A program made the translations under genes and the position numbers. Below, in pieces: positions 47,100-57,097 of a DNA stretch of 64,000 nt (position 1 is its first letter; each line of letters opens with the position of its first letter). This DNA is from Bacteroidales bacterium (GTDB lineage: Bacteria; Bacteroidota; Bacteroidia; Bacteroidales; P3): NCBI GenBank assembly GCA_016292015.1, contig JAEEZY010000029.1, forward strand, positions 124,001 to 188,000, given 5' to 3'. Below the pieces are notes generated by a model. The model saw only the letters and a program-made list of their open reading frames with translations. It ran no database searches and was not told the DNA's origin.

Positions 47100-48023
47100 T
47101 CAATTCCGCTTGTAGTGCGGATGGTAGGTCTCTATCGTCTCCCTCAGGTATCCTGGCGACAGGTGCGTGTATATTTCGGTGGTAGCCAGGTGGGCGTGTC
47201 CGAGCATCTCCTGCACGGCCCGCAGGTCGGCGCCGCCGTTCACCAGTTCGGTGGCGAAGCTGTGTCGCAGGCTGTGGGGCGACACATGTTTTTTTATGCC
47301 TGCTTTCTTCACCGCATCTTGCAGGAACATGAATACGAAGTTACGACTCAAGTGCCGTCCCAGTCGGCTGATGAACACATAGTTCTCTTCGCCTTTCTTT
47401 ATGTTCTGGTGCGACCGCACGTTGTGTATGTACATCTCCAGCAGTTCCAGAGCCCTTTTGTTTATCGGCACCCACCGCTCTTTGTCGCCCTTTCCGAAGA
47501 TACGCAGACATTCCTCTTCGTCGTATATGTTGCCCAGTTTCATAGTCACCAGTTCGCTCACTCGCAGACCACATCCGTACAGCACCTCGATGATGACGTA
47601 GTTACGCTCGCCATCGGCGGTAGAGCGGTCGAAGGTGGCCTGTATGGCTCCGATGTCCTCGTCGGTCAGTATGTCGGGCAGATGCTTTGGACGTTTGGGC
47701 AGGGTTACGAACTCGGCGGGGTTCTCCTTCATCCGGTCATCTACTATCATCATCTTGTAGAACGACCTGAAGGCCGACACGAACCTGCTCTGCGTGGTCG
47801 CGGCTATGTCCAGCTCGTTCAGCTCGGCAATCAGGCTCTCGATGTCGCGGGTCTGTACCTCCTCGGGCTTGTAGCCTTTCTCCACGGCGTAACGCTCCAG
47901 GTGGGCGATGTCGCTCAGATACGCTGTCGCCGTGTTGACCGACAGCCCGCGCTCCAGTCGCAGGTGGGTCTCAAACTCCCGCTCCATCTCCCGCCACCGC
48001 TTCATTAAGATATCATCGTCCAT
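47100..48023 (-). CDS. xerD: Tyrosine recombinase XerD
   Basis: 307 residues from the ATG at 48023 (the frame could reach 48086). N-terminal core-binding domain (LERGLSVNTATAYLSDIAHLERYA) and a C-terminal catalytic domain with the six residues of the family: Arg in YGCGLRVSEL, Lys in FGKGDKERWVPI, His-x-x-Arg in HSLRHSFATEL, His in LGHAHLATTEIYTH and the nucleophilic Tyr at that last motif. It resolves chromosome dimers with XerC at dif. There is no integron or mobile element around, so it is the housekeeping enzyme. Confidence 0.94.
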   Translation of the reverse strand: MDDDILMKRWREMEREFETHLRLERGLSVNTATAYLSDIAHLERYAVEKGYKPEEVQTRDIESLIAELNELDIAATTQSRFVSAFRSFYKMMIVDDRMKENPAEFVTLPKRPKHLPDILTDEDIGAIQATFDRSTADGERNYVIIEVLYGCGLRVSELVTMKLGNIYDEEECLRIFGKGDKERWVPINKRALELLEMYIHNVRSHQNIKKGEENYVFISRLGRHLSRNFVFMFLQDAVKKAGIKKHVSPHSLRHSFATELVNGGADLRAVQEMLGHAHLATTEIYTHLSPGYLRETIETYHPHYKRN

Positions 48024-48111
48024 GCCTGATTTGTGACCTATGATCTGTGAATAGTGATTTGACAAATGTAATTTTCGAACTCGCAACCTGTTGCCTACTG
48101 ACTATTGACCA

Positions 48112-48972
48112 CTACTTACTACTTTCCGCCTTCTGCTTCCAGTACCATTTCACGAAGTCTATGATATTCTCCTGCTTGCGGTATTTGTGGTTGAGGTCCT
48201 CTTTCTTCGCGTCGAGGTTTATTCGCCCATACTGTTTCGAGCGTCCTTCGATAGCCCTTGTGCGCTTGCGGAAGTAGGCCGACGGGTTGCCTGGGTTCCT
48301 CCTCAGCGGTGCCGGCAGGCTCACCGCCAGTTCCGCCGCCTCGTGGCGTGTCAGCTCGCTGGCGTGTTTGCTGTAGTAGTGCTGGCTGGCCGCCTCCACG
48401 CCATAGATGCCGTCGCCGAACTCTATCACGTTCAGATACACCTCCATGATGCGTTTCTTGCCCCAGAACCACTCTATCAGTTGCGTGTAGTAGGCCTCGA
48501 CTGCCTTGCGCCACATGCTTCGTTTGTGCGGCAGGAAGACGTTCTTGGCCGTCTGCATCGAGATGGTGCTGCCGCCTCGTATGCGCCGCCCTCGCTTGTT
48601 CTCCTTGTACGACTGCTTCAGCTGCTTCACGTCGAAGCCGTGGTGGTACATAAACAGGCCGTCCTCGGAGGCTATCACGCAATCAACCATATAGTGCGAC
48701 ACGTCGTCAACCTTCACGTTCTTGTGCTCGAAGTTCACAGGGCGGTTCTTCTGGAACAGCTGCTGGTTGAACCGCTGCACCATCAGCGGCGTCAGCGGTG
48801 GGTTGACCCACTTGTATGTCACCACCAGCATGATGGACAGCAGCCACAGCGCCAGCGGCACCACCCACAGCAGCCTGAGAACCTTACGCCACCACGGCAG
48901 CGTATTCCACCCTGCCAGTTTGCGCCCTTTCTTCTTCGCCTTGGGCTTGCTATTTGTTTTCCTCTTTTTCAA
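48112..48972 (-). CDS. mtgA: Monofunctional peptidoglycan transglycosylase
   Basis: 286 residues. A very basic N terminus and one membrane helix (LLWVVPLALWLLSIMLVVTYKW), then a GT51 glycosyltransferase domain. The catalytic Glu is in CVIASEDGLFMYHHGFD, followed by RGGSTISMQTAKNVFL and KKRIMEVYLNVIEFGDGIYG. It polymerises lipid II into glycan strands at the inner membrane. No transpeptidase domain. The start is TTG. Placed between hflX and xerD. Confidence 0.93.
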   Translation of the reverse strand: MKKRKTNSKPKAKKKGRKLAGWNTLPWWRKVLRLLWVVPLALWLLSIMLVVTYKWVNPPLTPLMVQRFNQQLFQKNRPVNFEHKNVKVDDVSHYMVDCVIASEDGLFMYHHGFDVKQLKQSYKENKRGRRIRGGSTISMQTAKNVFLPHKRSMWRKAVEAYYTQLIEWFWGKKRIMEVYLNVIEFGDGIYGVEAASQHYYSKHASELTRHEAAELAVSLPAPLRRNPGNPSAYFRKRTRAIEGRSKQYGRINLDAKKEDLNHKYRKQENIIDFVKWYWKQKAESSK

Positions 48973-49023
48973 TGTGCTTATATATTGACTAAAACTAAAA
49001 ACTAGAAACTAAAAACCTGAAAC

Positions 49024-50310
49024 TCAGTATAAAAAGTTATTATATGGATAACGTATCGCGTGGATACGCTTTATGTCGTCGTACATCATGGCCCGCAGGG
49101 CTTCTATGTTCTCCTTGTTGGCGGCGGAGATGAAGATGCTCTGGTGGTCCCCCTCTTTCGCCATCCAGGTCTCTTTCAGCATGTCGAGTGTCCAGTTGGC
49201 TTTCGTCGTCGGTGTCAGGTCGTCCTCTTCTTTGGGTGTATAGGTGTAGGCGTCAATCTTGTTGAACACCATGATGGTCGGTTTGTCGGCGCACCCTATC
49301 ACGTCAAGCGTACGCTCCACCTCCTCGATCTGCTCCTCGTAGTTGGAGTGCGAGATGTCTATGATGTGCATCAGCAGGTCGGCTTCTCGAACCTCGTCCA
49401 ATGTCGATTTGAACGACTCGACAAGTCCGTGGGGCAGCTTGCGGATAAAGCCCACGGTGTCGGTGAGCAGGAACGGCAGGTTGTCGATGACCACCTTGCG
49501 TACGGTGGTGTCGAGCGTGGCGAACAGCTTGTTCTCCGCCGTCACGTCGCTTTTGCTGAGCAGGTTCATCAGCGTTGACTTGCCTACGTTGGTGTAGCCT
49601 ACGAGTGCCACCCTCACGAGGCTTTCGCGGTTCTTGCGCTGCAGCGTCTTCTGCTTGTCGATGTCGCGCAGTCGCTCTTTCAGCAGGCTTATCTTCTCGG
49701 TGATGAGCCGCCTGTCGGTCTCTATCTGTGTCTCTCCTGGCCCTCGCATCCCTATGCCGCCTCGTTGCCGCTCCAGGTGTGTCCACATTCGGGTGAGCCT
49801 CGGTAGCATGTATTGCAGCTGAGCGAGCTCCACCTGTGTCTTGGCGGTGGAGGTGCGCGCATGCTTGGCAAAGATGTCCAATATCAGTGTTGTCCTGTCG
49901 AGGATGCGGCATTCGAACGTCCGTTCCAGATTACGTAGCTGGGCGGGCGTGAGTTCATCGTCAAACACCATGATGTCGGCATCCAGTGCCTCCTTGTAGC
50001 CCTTTACCTCCTCTATCTTGCCGCTTCCGATATATGTGCGGGTGTCTGGCCTGTCCAGTTTCTGTATCACCTTCTTCACTGGCTCGCCGCCGGCTGTCTG
50101 CAGCAGGAACTCCAGTTCCGAGAGGCACTCCTCGCAGTACTCCATCTTGGTGCCGAACGGACAAACTGCCACCAGTATCGCCTTTTCGCTCTCTGCTTTG
50201 GTCTCAAAGGTGTTTCGCTCCTGTGGCGTGGGCCGTTTGCGGTTCTCTGCCTCCCACGTGCCTATGTTGTCTTTCCATTTGCCTTTGTCGGGCTTCCATT
50301 TGGCTCCCAT
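49024..50310 (-). CDS. hflX: GTPase HflX
   Basis: 428 residues from the ATG at 50310; it overlaps the upstream glycosyltransferase gene by 49 nt in another frame. The N-terminal domain has the family motif GSGKIEEVKGYKEAL and the glycine-rich RQRGGIGMRGPGETQIETDRR, and the GTPase domain has G1 GYTNVGKSTLMN, G3 DTVGFIRKLPH and G4 NKID. HflX splits stalled or stressed 70S ribosomes. The first 45 residues are an extra hydrophilic tail (KPDKGKWKDNIGTWEAE), possibly a result of the gene overlap. Confidence 0.93.
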   Translation of the reverse strand: MGAKWKPDKGKWKDNIGTWEAENRKRPTPQERNTFETKAESEKAILVAVCPFGTKMEYCEECLSELEFLLQTAGGEPVKKVIQKLDRPDTRTYIGSGKIEEVKGYKEALDADIMVFDDELTPAQLRNLERTFECRILDRTTLILDIFAKHARTSTAKTQVELAQLQYMLPRLTRMWTHLERQRGGIGMRGPGETQIETDRRLITEKISLLKERLRDIDKQKTLQRKNRESLVRVALVGYTNVGKSTLMNLLSKSDVTAENKLFATLDTTVRKVVIDNLPFLLTDTVGFIRKLPHGLVESFKSTLDEVREADLLMHIIDISHSNYEEQIEEVERTLDVIGCADKPTIMVFNKIDAYTYTPKEEDDLTPTTKANWTLDMLKETWMAKEGDHQSIFISAANKENIEALRAMMYDDIKRIHAIRYPYNNFLY

Positions 50311-51509
50311 CGACCCTGTCTTTGTTTGTATGTGTTGTCGTTCCTCACGGCCTGCCGCAATATCAGTTCCAGATATTTGCAGCTCTCCTCCCACGAATAG
50401 TTCTTCTCTACGAATGCCCGACCCCTGACCGACAAGCTTTCTCTCAACTGGCTGTCGCCCAAGAGTCTCACTATGTGGCTGGCCATTGCGTCAGTGCATT
50501 TCCCCACCAGTATCTCCCTCTTTGATGTGGCTCCCAATGTGCCGTTGGCAACCAGCGTGGTGACACACGGGATCCCCATCGCCATGGCTTCGAGCAGCTT
50601 GTTCTGCAATCCCGACCCCGTTAGCATCGGTGCTACAAATATGCGTGCCGACCGGTAATACGGCCTTATGTCTTCCACCCATCCCGTTACCGTCACTCTC
50701 TCCCCGGCAAGCGCTCTCACAGCTTTCGTCGGCTCGGCCCCTGCCAGCACAACGGTGGCATTGGGCAGATTGCGCCACACTTTGGGCATGATGCGCTCTA
50801 CAAGGAACTTGGCTGCGTTCACGTTGGGTTCATACTGCATGTTGCCGCAGAACACAATGTCGGTGGTCTTCTCCTCATCGCCCGGGGCAAAATAGTCGGC
50901 ATCGATGCCGTTGGTGACCACATCTATGTGAATGTCGCTCTCCTTTCTCACTGCCCGTCTGTCTCGTTTTGAGATGATGGTGTATCGGTCGAACACCTCC
51001 AACGCTTTCTGCTCGGCCTTTTCGAGACATACGGCTTCGTGGTTCAGTATCTTTTTCCATAGGCCTGTCGTCATCTTGGCTCTCCGGCTCACATTGGTTG
51101 ACAGGGCGTCTTGGTAGTCGATAACCTTGGTGGTCTTCGACTTCTCAACCCACGGCATGGTCCTCACCATCTGGCAGTACAGCACATCCGGCTTCACGCT
51201 TTTCTCGTATCGCTTGAAAGCCATTCGTGTGCCTATCGAGTCCCAATAGCCCAGCTGGAGCGAACGGCCCGTGATAAAGTAGAGGCCGGCGTTGATGATG
51301 GACTTCAGTTTGGTCAGCTTGACAATCTTGACCTTGGCACAGAACATGCTCACGGCTTCTATCTCCTCTTTGCTCAGCTTGCTGTGGGTTGTGCAGAATA
51401 GATATATCTGGTTGCTTTTCGCCAGCTGCTTCAGTTGGTGGTAAGCCCTCAGTTTGTCGCCTTTCTCAAGAGGGTAGGGGAATCGTGGAAGTACTGCAAG
51501 TATGCGCAT
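50262..51509 (-). CDS. GT4-like glycosyltransferase
   Basis: 415 residues. The start (RILAVLPRFPYPLEKGDKLRAYHQLKQLA) and the C-terminal half (IVFCGNMQYEPNVNAAKFLVE, then PMLTGSGLQNKLLEAMAMGIPCV) match the sugar transferases associated with exopolysaccharide systems (TIGR03087-like). It probably adds a sugar to a lipid-linked glycan. No other exopolysaccharide gene is nearby. The last 48 nt overlap hflX, adding a basic tail (KQRQGRWEPNGSPTKANG) that is unlikely to be structured. Confidence 0.85.
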   Translation of the reverse strand: MRILAVLPRFPYPLEKGDKLRAYHQLKQLAKSNQIYLFCTTHSKLSKEEIEAVSMFCAKVKIVKLTKLKSIINAGLYFITGRSLQLGYWDSIGTRMAFKRYEKSVKPDVLYCQMVRTMPWVEKSKTTKVIDYQDALSTNVSRRAKMTTGLWKKILNHEAVCLEKAEQKALEVFDRYTIISKRDRRAVRKESDIHIDVVTNGIDADYFAPGDEEKTTDIVFCGNMQYEPNVNAAKFLVERIMPKVWRNLPNATVVLAGAEPTKAVRALAGERVTVTGWVEDIRPYYRSARIFVAPMLTGSGLQNKLLEAMAMGIPCVTTLVANGTLGATSKREILVGKCTDAMASHIVRLLGDSQLRESLSVRGRAFVEKNYSWEESCKYLELILRQAVRNDNTYKQRQGRWEPNGSPTKANGKTT

Positions 51510-51534
51510 CGGGGAGTTGTTAATAGGTTGTGTT

Positions 51535-51600
51535 CTTGAAAAGGTTCGCTTCGCTTAAAAGGTTCAAAAGGTTGAAAGGTTTTAAAGGTTTGAGGTGCTA
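51535..51600. repeat. Family E repeat (AAAGGTTTGAAAGG)
   Basis: Units of about ten bases such as AAAAGGTTCA and AAAAGGTTGA lie upstream of parC's stop and the glycosyltransferase start. A related tract is at 41252-41290. Confidence 0.65.
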
Positions 51601-51632
51601 TCTGCCGCCTGCTAACTGCTAACAGCTATTTT

Positions 51633-54320
51633 CTAAAACAACTCACTCTGGGTTCCTTCTGCATATCCCATACGGTCGTCCTCTGTCTGTTGTCCTCCTT
51701 CGTCTGCCTGCTCTTCTTCCTCGTCGTACTCTGGTTCAGGCAGAGGGTCGAGCCAGCGGAATTCCTTGACCTCCACTGTGCTGAGCCGTTTGCCTTTCGC
51801 CTTGTAGCCTTTTACCGCTATGAAGTCGTATATGTCGATTATCTCGCTTTCCACCTTCTTGCCCGAGTTTTCGCCATACACCATCTCCAGCCTTGGGTAT
51901 GTGTCCATCGTGTATGTCACCATCGCATCGCCGCTGCCCTCTTCAAGGTAGGGGAGTTTTTTATCGGTGGCGTCTTCTACCGAGAAGCGTTTCACATAGT
52001 AACTGCCGCCTTCGGCTTCTTTATACACTATGGTCACTATGTTGTGGCGGTTGTATTTGCGTATTTCCAGCAGGTCGTCATCAAAGTGGTTTGAGAGGTC
52101 GAAGTTGGTGTTGCGGAATGTGCCCGACTGCATGAGGGTGAAAATCTTGTCGGCACCCTTGAACTCGCCGAGCAACCGTCCCGCCTCGGTGACGTTCAGA
52201 CGTTTCACGCTCTCGTCAAACCATATCTTGCGGGCTCCGAGTGTGGACACTCCTTCGCCAACCTTGTTGATGTTTCTCACTGCGTTGCGAGTCAGTATGT
52301 TGCCAATGGCCTGACGACCCTTGATGGCAAGGGTGGCGAAGTCGAAGTCGAAGCTGGTCTTCTTCAGCTTGGGCTTGCTCACATGGTGTATGGTTATCAC
52401 CTCGGCCTCGCCGTTGGGGTTTGCTGTGAAGTAGAGCACCTTCGAGTTCTTTGTGCCTTTGGTTAGGTCGTAGGGCTTGTCTCGGGTGATGCCCGTCACT
52501 GAGAATCGCTTGACGAAGATATATCCGGCCGAGCCGTCGCGATAGACCATGTTATATACCGTTCTCTCGTCCCTTTTGCGGAAGACAGATATGAATATTA
52601 TTTCGGTGCAGTCGGTCGAGCCCACAAAGCACTTGTCCTGCACCTTGGTCACCATCATCGAGCCGTCGCGGCGAAACACTATTATGTCGTCCATCTTGGA
52701 ACATTCGCACACGAACTCCACGCCATCCTCTTTCTTGAGGTTGTATCCGGCGAAACCCGTAGTGCGGTTGACATACAGTTTTTCGTTGGCCACCGCCACC
52801 GTCGCGGCCTGAATGTCCTCGAAGTTGCGTATCTCTGTCTTGCGTTCACGCCCCTTGCCGTACTTCTCCAATAGGTGCTTGAAATACGATATGGCGTAGT
52901 CGGTGAGGTGTGCCAGATGGTTGTTCACCTCCTCGATGTTCATCTCAATCTCCTCGATTTCCTCGGCAGCTTTCTTGATGTCGAACTTCGATATTTTCTT
53001 GACAGGTTTCTCGGTCAGTTTCAGCACATCGTCGCGCGACACCTCACGTTTCAACTTTTTCTTGTAAGGACCGAAGGCTTTCTGCATTTCATCGACTTGC
53101 TCGTCGAAGTCGATGCTGTCCTTCTTCTCCATCTTTTTGTAGATGCCTTTCTCGAAGAATATCTTTTCGAGCGACACCCAGTACCATCTCTCGTTCAGCT
53201 CGTCAAGCTGTATCTCCAGCTCCTGCCGCAGCAAGTCGCGTGTCCGCATCGTGGAGTGGCGAAGTATGTCAGACGCTGTCATGAACACCGGCTTGTTGTC
53301 AACAATCACGCAGGTCTGTGGCGAGAAGGATATCTGGCACGACGTGAAGGCGTAGAGTGCGTCTATCGTCTGGTCGGGCGACACGCCGCCTGGTAGGAAG
53401 ACCACCACCTCTGCCTCCGATGCCGTGAAGTCGTCAACCCTCTTTATTTTTATCTTGCCCTTCTCCGATGCCTTTGCGATGCTTTCACGCAGGTCGGTGG
53501 TTGTCACCGAGTAGGGCACCTCAGTTATCACAATCGCCTTGCGCTTCTCGTCGTAGTGCATCTTGGCGCGGATACGCAGCCTGCCGCCTTGTGCGCCATC
53601 GTTGTATCGCGTCACGTCGATCATGCCGCCGGTGGGGAAGTCGGGGAATATCTCAAACTCCTCGTCTTTCAGTATCTTCACGCTGGCATCCATCAGCTCG
53701 CAGAAGTTGTAGGGCAGTATCACCGACGTCAGTGTGACGGCGATGCCCTTGGTGCCCTGCGCCAGCAGCAGCGGGAATTTCACAGGCAGAGTCTCAGGCT
53801 CTTGGTTGCGTCCGTCGTAGCTGGGCTTCCAGTTTGTGGTCTTCTTGTTGAACACCACCTCTTTGGCGAATTTCGACAGTCGCGCTTCTATGTATCGGCC
53901 TGCAGCCGCGTCCTCGCCCGTCAGTATGTTTCCCCAGTTACCCTGGCAGTCTATCAGCAGGTTTTTCTGCCCCATGTTGACGAGAGCGTCCTTGATTGAC
54001 ATATCGCCGTGCGGGTGGTATTGCATAGTGTGGCCCACAATGCTCTGCACCTTGTTCATTCTGCCGTCGTCCATCTCCTCCATCGAGTGCAGAATCCTGC
54101 GTTGCACGGGCTTCAAGCCGTCGTCGATGGCAGGCACCGAGCGGTCCAGTATCACGTCCGATGCGTAGTCGATCCAATAGTCTCTGAACATGTTGCCCAG
54201 CGATATTGTCTCGCCTTCGCCAGCGGGTGTCTGCTCTTGTGAGGGTATGTAGTCAGATGAAGCCGTGAGGTTCTCGTTCAGTTCCTCGTCGTTTGGAATA
54301 TTGGTCTCGTCGTTGTCCAC
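51633..54320 (-). CDS. parC: DNA topoisomerase IV subunit A
   Basis: 895 residues. It cleaves and rejoins both strands to separate daughter chromosomes. The breakage-rejoining domain has IDDGLKPVQRRILHSM and the catalytic Tyr in AAGRYIEARLSKFA (about residue 145). The C-terminal beta-pinwheel is present but lacks a clear GyrA box, in agreement with a ParC-type rather than a GyrA-type subunit. An acidic tail (EPEYDEEEEQADEGGQ) ends the protein. The start is GTG at 54320. The partner parE is not in the window. Confidence 0.93.
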   Translation of the reverse strand: MDNDETNIPNDEELNENLTASSDYIPSQEQTPAGEGETISLGNMFRDYWIDYASDVILDRSVPAIDDGLKPVQRRILHSMEEMDDGRMNKVQSIVGHTMQYHPHGDMSIKDALVNMGQKNLLIDCQGNWGNILTGEDAAAGRYIEARLSKFAKEVVFNKKTTNWKPSYDGRNQEPETLPVKFPLLLAQGTKGIAVTLTSVILPYNFCELMDASVKILKDEEFEIFPDFPTGGMIDVTRYNDGAQGGRLRIRAKMHYDEKRKAIVITEVPYSVTTTDLRESIAKASEKGKIKIKRVDDFTASEAEVVVFLPGGVSPDQTIDALYAFTSCQISFSPQTCVIVDNKPVFMTASDILRHSTMRTRDLLRQELEIQLDELNERWYWVSLEKIFFEKGIYKKMEKKDSIDFDEQVDEMQKAFGPYKKKLKREVSRDDVLKLTEKPVKKISKFDIKKAAEEIEEIEMNIEEVNNHLAHLTDYAISYFKHLLEKYGKGRERKTEIRNFEDIQAATVAVANEKLYVNRTTGFAGYNLKKEDGVEFVCECSKMDDIIVFRRDGSMMVTKVQDKCFVGSTDCTEIIFISVFRKRDERTVYNMVYRDGSAGYIFVKRFSVTGITRDKPYDLTKGTKNSKVLYFTANPNGEAEVITIHHVSKPKLKKTSFDFDFATLAIKGRQAIGNILTRNAVRNINKVGEGVSTLGARKIWFDESVKRLNVTEAGRLLGEFKGADKIFTLMQSGTFRNTNFDLSNHFDDDLLEIRKYNRHNIVTIVYKEAEGGSYYVKRFSVEDATDKKLPYLEEGSGDAMVTYTMDTYPRLEMVYGENSGKKVESEIIDIYDFIAVKGYKAKGKRLSTVEVKEFRWLDPLPEPEYDEEEEQADEGGQQTEDDRMGYAEGTQSELF

Positions 54321-54346
54321 TTGTTTCAGTTTATCGTTCCAAAATC

Positions 54347-54386
54347 AAAAAAACGCTTGACTCGATAACCAAAAGAAATCAAGCGT
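54347..54386 (-). terminator. Rho-independent terminator between esterase and parC
   Basis: ACGCTTGA (54353-54360) pairs with TCAAGCGT (54379-54386) over an 18-nt loop, and seven T's follow on the minus strand. It ends the transcript of the esterase gene before parC. Confidence 0.8.
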
Positions 54387-54431
54387 GGGTGGTCACCCTC
54401 ACAATCTCTCAGACTCTCGATTTACTATCGT

Positions 54432-55022
54432 TCACTTAATCCCATCCAGTGTCTTCTGTATGTTCGGCTTCAGCTCAGGGAACCTTGTGCAGTGGTGACC
54501 CGAGTTGTCCTGCCAAACTACCTGGTCGGCGTTCGGGAAGGCGGCGATGGTGTCCTTGTGGTCGCCCAGGGTGTCGTCGTCGGTGCTGAGGGCCAGGTTT
54601 ATCTGATGCTCTCTCTTAGGCAGCTTTGCGAACACCTCGTCCTCGCATTTCTGATACGACTCCAGGTTCTTCATGGCTATCGGCATCAGCTGAGGCGCGC
54701 GTTTCTGCAGTTTCGGCACGATGTGCTTATTGAACTGCTCCACAGGGTGTATGGCCGGGTTTATACCCCACACGGGGCCCTCGAACCATTTGGTGGCGCA
54801 CAGGGCGAAGAAACCACCAAGACTGCTGCCCACCAGCATGTCCACATGGTTCTTCTCGATGATTTCCTTTATCTGGGCCTCCATCTCCTGTGCGGTGTAG
54901 TGGTTGTAATCCAGATCCGGCACGAGCACCTTGCAGTCAGGAAACATCTGTTTCAATTCCGCAGCCTTGCGGGCACCGCTGTTAGAACGGTAGCCGTGAA
55001 TGTAAAGTATAGTCTTCATCAT
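54432..55022 (-). CDS. YqiA/YcfP-type alpha/beta-fold hydrolase
   Basis: 196 residues, no signal. The start TILYIHGYRSNSGARKAAEL gives the oxyanion loop, and the nucleophile serine is in MLVGSSLGGFFALC (about residue 68). The Asp and His of the triad are compatible with STDDDTL and NSGHHCTRF near the C terminus. Likely a small esterase in the cytoplasm with unknown substrate. A terminator follows it. Confidence 0.88.
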   Translation of the reverse strand: MMKTILYIHGYRSNSGARKAAELKQMFPDCKVLVPDLDYNHYTAQEMEAQIKEIIEKNHVDMLVGSSLGGFFALCATKWFEGPVWGINPAIHPVEQFNKHIVPKLQKRAPQLMPIAMKNLESYQKCEDEVFAKLPKREHQINLALSTDDDTLGDHKDTIAAFPNADQVVWQDNSGHHCTRFPELKPNIQKTLDGIK

Positions 55023-55193
55023 GCGTATGTTTTTGTTTGTTATTTTGTTGCCGCTATTTATTGCATTTTATATATTTATCCATAACGACGGCACAACAAC
55101 CTTTATTGTGTCATCAGCGGAACAATGTCCGATTTTTCTATCAACAAGTTTTCAACACCCACTCACCATGCCTCCGCCTTTGAAGAAACTTGT

Positions 55194-56222
55194 TTAGCGG
55201 CTTCCAAGGATAACATCGGCTGCTGATTCTATCACGTTGTCTATGCCTTGTGCTGTAGCTGTAGGGGATATTAGGACCACCGAGTCGGGCGGCACACCGT
55301 TTTCGTAGTTTTTGCCGTCGGGGGCGAGTGTTCGGGTGATGGGGAAGCGGTAGGTCCAGCCGTTGGGCAGTTCGCCACCGTTGGGGAGGCCGAGTCCGCC
55401 GCCTGTGGTGTCGCCCATCAGCAGCATGTTGTCGTAGCTTTTGGCACAGAGGGCGAAGAACGACGAGGCGCTGTACGACCCTCTGTCGGTGAGCACAACG
55501 AATGGTTTGCGGTAGGGCTCGTAGTCGCCGTTTGAGAAGGGCGAATAGACTTTCTCGGCCACGGAGAAGTCGTCGTGAGCAGGGCCTGATTTTATCTGTG
55601 AGGTGTAGAGGTGCGCGTGCTTGGCGGGCATCAGGGCCAGGATGTTCCAGATGTTCTCCACCGATCCGCCACCGTTCTGCCGTATGTCGAATACCACGCC
55701 AGCGGCATCGGGATAACGTTTCAGGATGTTGTTGAGCGTGGCGGTGGAGGCCGAGTTGGAGAACGAAGAGTAGCGGATATAGAGCACCGAGTCGCCGCGC
55801 AGGGTGTTGTAGGCGAAGCCGCCAGCCGAGTGGTAGTGAGGTCCCAGATAGTTAAGAGTCACCACGTTGGGCTCGATGTTGCGATGTCCGTAGGTTTGCA
55901 GGAAAACCTCCTCGCTGCGCGACACATCGAAAGGCGATATGATGTTCACATGGCCGTCGTTCAGCGAGTTGAGCATGTTGGCCAGCACGCGGAAGAGGCT
56001 GTCGTCGGAGATGTCGTCGCCCACCTGCGGAGCGTAACGGTTGCGGACGGAGTCCCAGTCGATGCCTTTCACGTCGAAGAGGGCATACTGGAGGTCCACC
56101 CGCTGCCAGAGGTAGTCGAACACCGCCGAGGGAGACTGCTCAGGGTTGCGCAGGAAGGCTTTCTCGCACGAGGCGAAGAGCAGAGCTGATGCAATCAATA
56201 TAAATATGGTGCGTCTGTTCAC
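55194..56222 (-). CDS. S41 family peptidase lipoprotein
   Basis: 342 residues. A lipoprotein signal (ALLFASCEK). The S41 (tail-specific protease/tricorn-like) core carries the serine in LTDRGSYSASSFFALC, after the conserved GVVFDIRQNGGGS strand. The general base of S41 is less certain here. A PDZ domain is not recognised between the N-terminal helical part (LNSLNDGHVNI) and the core. It starts with a GTG that overlaps the stop of the upstream barrel-protein gene (GTGA), so the two are translated together. Confidence 0.88.
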   Translation of the reverse strand: MNRRTIFILIASALLFASCEKAFLRNPEQSPSAVFDYLWQRVDLQYALFDVKGIDWDSVRNRYAPQVGDDISDDSLFRVLANMLNSLNDGHVNIISPFDVSRSEEVFLQTYGHRNIEPNVVTLNYLGPHYHSAGGFAYNTLRGDSVLYIRYSSFSNSASTATLNNILKRYPDAAGVVFDIRQNGGGSVENIWNILALMPAKHAHLYTSQIKSGPAHDDFSVAEKVYSPFSNGDYEPYRKPFVVLTDRGSYSASSFFALCAKSYDNMLLMGDTTGGGLGLPNGGELPNGWTYRFPITRTLAPDGKNYENGVPPDSVVLISPTATAQGIDNVIESAADVILGSR

Positions 56223-57097
56223 TTTTTGAGCAATATGTTAAATTCTAACAGCAGTTGGTGGTTGACTTCGTCGTATTGCCAGTCGCCTGAGCCGTGCGAG
56301 GAGCGGTAGTCCCAACGGTAGGCCAGGGCGATGCGGTTGCCGCTGCGCAGGTTGAATCGAACGCCCAGCTCGGTGGCTAGGTGGGGCAGCCAGGCGAACG
56401 AGGTGCGGTAGGAGGAGAAGAGGTAGTCTTTCTGATCGCGGGCTCCGGTGTAGTTGTCGATGAACGAGAAGCCCGGACGGTAGGCGAGACCGAAGGGTGC
56501 CAGAGAGATGGAGGCGTAGGCAGAGAACCAGCCGGGCAGCACGGCGAGCGAGTTAGAGTTGGGCAGGTCGTACTGGACACGGAAGATGATGTCAGGCTGG
56601 AACAGGTCGGAGAGCGAGAAGGAGGCGTTCATGAATTTAGGAGCGTAGCCGATGTAGGTGTAGTTTGAGAGGCCGCCGCCTACGGCAATGCTCCAAGAGG
56701 CCTCGTTGTTCTGCCACACCCTACGTCTTGCGGCGATGCCGACTTCGGCCGAGCCGCCATAGCCGCTGTAGCTGCCGTTTTTCAGCAGATGTTTTATCTT
56801 CGATGTGCTCAGTATGCCACGAGCTGCGAACAGCCCCGAGAATGTCCAGTCAACCGTCTCGGCGTTGAAGGCGACGCTTTGGCCGACGGAGAGGGCGTCG
56901 TAAACACGCGGCGAGGTGCCGAGGTCGCGGCTTACCCCATAGCCGGCGGCGTTGCCCAGCGTCAGCGAGAAACGCGGATGGCCGAGGCTCTGGGCGTCGG
57001 CGGCTGCAAGGCAGAGGAGGCAGGCGACGAAGGCCGCCAGACGAGGGTTGATATGGATTGGGTGTTTGATTGCCGTAGAGTTTGAATTATGCTGCAA
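56219..57097 (-). CDS. Outer-membrane beta-barrel-like protein
   Basis: 292 residues. A signal peptide (LAAFVACLLCLAAADAQ) precedes alternating aromatic strands (FSLTLGNAAGYGVSR, WSIAVGGGLSNYTYIGYAPK, NRIALAYRWDYRSSHGSG) and a C-terminal strand ending in LLLEFNILLKK, as expected of a barrel. The start is not secure: the only available start is TTG at 57097, which overlaps the -7 box at 57095-57102. Co-transcribed with the S41 peptidase. The function is unknown. Confidence 0.65.
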   Translation of the reverse strand: MQHNSNSTAIKHPIHINPRLAAFVACLLCLAAADAQSLGHPRFSLTLGNAAGYGVSRDLGTSPRVYDALSVGQSVAFNAETVDWTFSGLFAARGILSTSKIKHLLKNGSYSGYGGSAEVGIAARRRVWQNNEASWSIAVGGGLSNYTYIGYAPKFMNASFSLSDLFQPDIIFRVQYDLPNSNSLAVLPGWFSAYASISLAPFGLAYRPGFSFIDNYTGARDQKDYLFSSYRTSFAWLPHLATELGVRFNLRSGNRIALAYRWDYRSSHGSGDWQYDEVNHQLLLEFNILLKK